Source of the DNA: Saccharothrix australiensis
GTDB taxonomy: Bacteria; Actinomycetota; Actinomycetes; Mycobacteriales; Pseudonocardiaceae
Direction of reading: 5' to 3'
Assembly: GCF_003634935.1 (NCBI RefSeq)
Contig: NZ_RBXO01000001.1
Coordinates: 4,613,501-4,677,500, forward strand
DNA length: 64,000 nt
The position numbers and the translations under genes are program-made. This document shows, piece after piece, positions 61,005 through 64,000 of the stretch (position 1 is its first letter; each line of letters begins with the position of its first letter). Below the pieces are notes generated by a model. It saw only the letters and a list, made by a program, of their open reading frames with translations, did no database searches and was not told the origin of the DNA.

Positions 61005-64000
61005 TCAGCCGAGTTCCCGGTCGAGGAACTCGAACAGGTTGTCCTCGGTGACCTCGTCGAGGTCGTCGTGCGGGCGCGCGGCCCGGCCGGGCAGCGCCGC
61101 CAGCAGCGCCCGCAGCCGCTCCTCGACCTCGGCGACCGCCGGGTCCGCCCGCTCCAGCGCGCCGATCTCCGCGCCCAGCGCGGCCAGCCGGTCCGCCAGG
61201 GTCGACTCCCCAGCGCCCCGCTCCCCAGCGCCCCGCTCCACCGCCCGCTCGGCCAGCAGCCCGTGCAGGTGGTCGGCCAGGGCGGCGGCGGTGGGGTGGT
61301 CGAACACGACGGTCGCCGGCAGCGCCAACCCGGTCACCGCGCCGAGGCGGTTGCGCAGCTCGACGGCGGTCAGCGAGTCGAAACCCGCGTCGCGGAACGG
61401 TTTCGCCGAGCCGATCGCGCCGCCCGCCCCGAGCCCGAGCACCGCGCCCGCCTCGGCCCGGACGAGGTCGAGCAGCCGCGCCCGCCGCGCCGGCTCCGGC
61501 AGGCCGCCCAGGTCCTCCGCGGCGGGCCGGGCGGGCGGCTCGCCCACCGGGCCGGCGACACCGGCCAGGACGGCGGGCAGCCCGCCGTCCCTCGCCCGCG
61601 CCCGCAGCACGCGCCGGTCGAGCCGGACCGGCACCACGTCCGCCCTCGGCCCGCGCAGCGCCGCGTCCAGCAGCCGCAGGGCGTGCGCCGGGTCGAGTGG
61701 CCGCACCCCGGACCGCGCGAGCCGCTCGACGTCGCGGTCGGCCAGCCGCGCGGTCATGCCGGCGGACGCCTCCCACGCGCCCCACGCCAGCGACACCGCG
61801 GGCAGCCCGAGCGCGCGGCGGCGGGCCGCGACGGCGTCCAGACCGGAGTTGGCGGCGGCGTACGCGCCCTGCCCGGCCGCGCCGAACACCCCGGCGGCGG
61901 AGGAGAACAGCACGAACGCGGCCAGGTCCAGGTCGCGGGTCAGCTCGTCGAGGTGGCACGCGGCGTCCAGCTTGGGCCCGAACACCGCGGTCAGGTCGTC
62001 GTCGTCCGTGGTGGACACGACGGCGTCCGAGACCACGCCCGCGGCGTGCACGACGGCCGTCAGCGGCGCGTCGGCGGGCACGGCGGCGAGCAGGTCCCGC
62101 ACCTGTTCGCGGTCGCCCACGTCGCACGCCACCAGCGTGACGCGCGCGCCGGCGGCCTCCAGTCGCCCGCGCAGCTCCTCCGCCCCGGTCGCGCGCCGGG
62201 CCGCGACGACGACGCTGCGCACCCCGTGCGCGGTGACGAAGTGCTCGGCGACGGCCGCGCCGAGCGCGCCGGTGCCGCCGGTGACCAGGACCGAGCCTGC
62301 GGGGTCCGGTCGGCGCGGCACGGTGAGCACGTTCTTCCCGACGTGCCGGGCCTGCGCCATGACGCGCAGCGCGTCGGCGGCGTGCCCGACGTCCCAGCGG
62401 GTGATCGGCGGCAGGGTCAGCGCGCCGTCGGCGAACCGGGCGAGCAGGTCGGCCAGCATCTCCCCGATGCGCTCCGGTCCGGCATCCACCAGGTCGAACG
62501 CCCGGTAGCCCGGCACGCCGGACCGCACGTCGGTCTTGCCCATCTCCACGAACCGGCCGCCGTCGGCGAGCAGCCGCAGCGACGCGTCGACGAACTCGCC
62601 GGCCAGCGCGTTGAGCACGACGTCGACGCGCGGGAACCGGTGCTCGAAGGCGAGCGTGCGCGAGTCGCCGATGTGGTCGTCGGCCAGCCCCAGGTCGCGC
62701 AGGACGTGGTGCTTGCCGGTGCTCGCGGTGGCGAACACCTCGGCGCCGAGGTGGCGGGCGAGCTGCACCGCCGCCGTGCCGACGCCGCCGGTCGCCGCGT
62801 GCACCAGCACCTTCTCGCCCGGCCGCAGCCCGCCGAGGTCGACCAGGCCGTAGTAGGCGGTCAGGAACGCGACCGGCACCGCCGCCGCCTGCTCGAACGT
62901 CCAGCCCGCCGGCACCGGCGCGACCATCCGGGCGTCGGTGACGGCGATCGTGCCGAAGCTGCGGGGGAAGACGCCGAACACGCGGTCGCCCGGCCGCAGC
63001 CGCACGCCTTCGCCGACGTCCACGACCACGCCGGCGGCCTCGCTGCCCAGCACCGGCTCGCCGGGGTACACGCCCAGCGCCATCAGCGCGTCGCGGAAGT
63101 TGACGCCGGCCGCGCGGACCTCGACGCGCACCTGCCCGGCCGACGGCGGGCGGTCCGGCTGCCGCCGCGCCTCGACACCGTCGGCGGTGCCGGTGCCGGT
63201 GACCTCCAGCGCCCACCGGTCGCCGAGGTCGGACGGGCGCAGGCGCGGGGCCCACACCTGCCCGTCGCGGACCGCCACCTGCCACTCCCCGGACGCGACG
63301 GCGCGCGGCGCGTCCGCCGGGTCGGCCAGCTCGGCCAGCAGGAACCGGCCGGGGTGCTCGACCTGGGCGCTGCGCACGAGGCCCCACACGGCGGCGGCGG
63401 CCGGGTCGGCGCGCGTGCCACCGGTGGCCACGACCACCTTCGCCCGCCGCCACCGCTCGTCGTCCACGAGCCGCTTGAGCACGGCGAGCACGGCGGCCAC
63501 CGCCCGGCGCGGATCGGTGTCCTCGACCCGGTGCAGTAGCCACTCCGGCGCCTCGGCCGGCTCGGCGCGGTCGTCGACGACCACCACGTCCGCCGGTTCG
63601 CAGGCCGGGAGCGCGACCCAGTCGACGGTGTACAGGTCGGCCACCGGCCGGTCGACCTCGACGGGCCGGCCGACCAGGGAGCCGATCGTCAGGACCGGCG
63701 CGCCCGCCCGGTCGGACACCGCGAGCGCGGCACCGCCGCCGTCGACGGGCGTCATGCGCACCCGGACCTCGCCGACGTCACGGCGGTGCAGCTCGACCCC
63801 GGTCCACGCGAACGGCACCCGGACCTCGTCGGTCCCGGTCGCCAGCACGCCGACGTGCGCGGCGGCGTCCACCAGCGCCGGGTGCAGCGCGTACCCGGTC
63901 GCGTCGACGTCGTCGGGCAGCGCCACCTCCGCGAACAGCTCGTCGCCGCGCCGCCACGCCGCCCGCAGGCCGCGGAACGCCGGCCCGTACCCGTACCCGG
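61005..64000 (-). CDS. Type I PKS, C-terminal part: DH-ER-KR-ACP and docking domain (continues past the right edge)
   Basis: About 998 residues are visible, open at the right edge (GYGYGPAFRGLRAAWRRGDE belongs to the DH). Domains in order: C-terminal half of a DH (ALHPALVDAAAHVGVLATG), ER (NFRDALMALGVYPGEPVLGS, VHAATGGVGTAAVQLARHLG), KR (LVTGGTGALGAAVAEHFV; SSAAGVFGAAGQGAYAAAN), ACP (GFDSLTAVELRNRLGAVTGL) and a C-terminal docking segment (DLDEVTEDNLFEFLDRELG). The DH motif DAAAH is present but its catalytic His lies outside the window. With DH, ER and KR the module is fully reducing. The ACP is followed by a small insertion with GAGERGAGE repeats. Passes its chain to the 54820 module. Confidence 0.93.
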   Translation of the reverse strand, partial: GYGYGPAFRGLRAAWRRGDELFAEVALPDDVDATGYALHPALVDAAAHVGVLATGTDEVRVPFAWTGVELHRRDVGEVRVRMTPVDGGGAALAVSDRAGAPVLTIGSLVGRPVEVDRPVADLYTVDWVALPACEPADVVVVDDRAEPAEAPEWLLHRVEDTDPRRAVAAVLAVLKRLVDDERWRRAKVVVATGGTRADPAAAAVWGLVRSAQVEHPGRFLLAELADPADAPRAVASGEWQVAVRDGQVWAPRLRPSDLGDRWALEVTGTGTADGVEARRQPDRPPSAGQVRVEVRAAGVNFRDALMALGVYPGEPVLGSEAAGVVVDVGEGVRLRPGDRVFGVFPRSFGTIAVTDARMVAPVPAGWTFEQAAAVPVAFLTAYYGLVDLGGLRPGEKVLVHAATGGVGTAAVQLARHLGAEVFATASTGKHHVLRDLGLADDHIGDSRTLAFEHRFPRVDVVLNALAGEFVDASLRLLADGGRFVEMGKTDVRSGVPGYRAFDLVDAGPERIGEMLADLLARFADGALTLPPITRWDVGHAADALRVMAQARHVGKNVLTVPRRPDPAGSVLVTGGTGALGAAVAEHFVTAHGVRSVVVAARRATGAEELRGRLEAAGARVTLVACDVGDREQVRDLLAAVPADAPLTAVVHAAGVVSDAVVSTTDDDDLTAVFGPKLDAACHLDELTRDLDLAAFVLFSSAAGVFGAAGQGAYAAANSGLDAVAARRRALGLPAVSLAWGAWEASAGMTARLADRDVERLARSGVRPLDPAHALRLLDAALRGPRADVVPVRLDRRVLRARARDGGLPAVLAGVAGPVGEPPARPAAEDLGGLPEPARRARLLDLVRAEAGAVLGLGAGGAIGSAKPFRDAGFDSLTAVELRNRLGAVTGLALPATVVFDHPTAAALADHLHGLLAERAVERGAGERGAGESTLADRLAALGAEIGALERADPAVAEVEERLRALLAALPGRAARPHDDLDEVTEDNLFEFLDRELG

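Noticed and set aside
60988..63543. Extended N-terminus of the terminal PKS ORF (2907 codons in total)
   Set aside because: The first ~850 codons are antiparallel-frame noise overlapping the other PKS gene; the docking coiled coil starts at GTG 60987.

Overview
This is a very GC-rich stretch of an actinobacterial chromosome with SARP/AfsR regulators, modular type I PKS genes, GTG/TTG starts and GTGA/ATGA translational coupling. The gene content suggests a Pseudonocardiales relative such as Saccharothrix or Actinosynnema; the genus is an inference from content, not from a marker gene.

Region 1 (1-14757) is the right part of a contractile injection system (eCIS, phage-tail-like particle) locus. 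On the minus strand it holds a second tube-like protein (cut by the window edge), a long proline-rich protein with a pentapeptide repeat, two small coupled proteins that look like a tail-assembly-chaperone pair, the inner tube, the sheath, the AAA+ ATPase, the DUF4255 cap protein and a TolB-like/DUF11 secreted protein. An orphan LuxR-type regulator and a single-pass membrane protein on the plus strand close the locus; the latter has the build expected of a CIS membrane-attachment factor.

Region 2 (14801-31000) holds a sugar-type ABC importer without its ATPase, coupled to two small unknown genes, then two giant AfsR-like STAND regulators, a glycosyltransferase, a TPR protein that resembles an XRE regulator without its HTH, and a lipoprotein/membrane-protein pair. 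Region 3 (31121-39736) is a mosaic: a serine hydrolase, an IS110-like remnant, a membrane protein divergent from a two-component system, a broken polymorphic-toxin end followed by two likely immunity genes, a GT1 glycosyltransferase, a secreted FN3 protein, and an XRE-cupin regulator facing a broken class II aldolase gene.

Region 4 (39912-46675) looks like a small NLR-type signalling/defence island: a SEFIR-NACHT-membrane protein, a SEFIR-only protein divergent from an NB-ARC-TPR protein carrying a candidate amyloid-signalling motif, a DUF5995 protein and a STAS protein. Region 5 (46967-53478) is a five-gene nickel/peptide-type ABC importer operon with an MFS gene downstream and a sequence resembling a Nur box upstream. 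Region 6 (54020-64000) is the 3' end of a modular type I PKS operon on the minus strand: a reducing module (DH-ER-KR-ACP), a terminal KS-AT-DH-KR-ACP-TE module, and a translationally coupled methyltransferase, followed by a 23-bp-stem hairpin.

A signature recurring across the window is that the last bases of a gene, including its stop codon, are repeated in the intergenic DNA just downstream (at least six genes).
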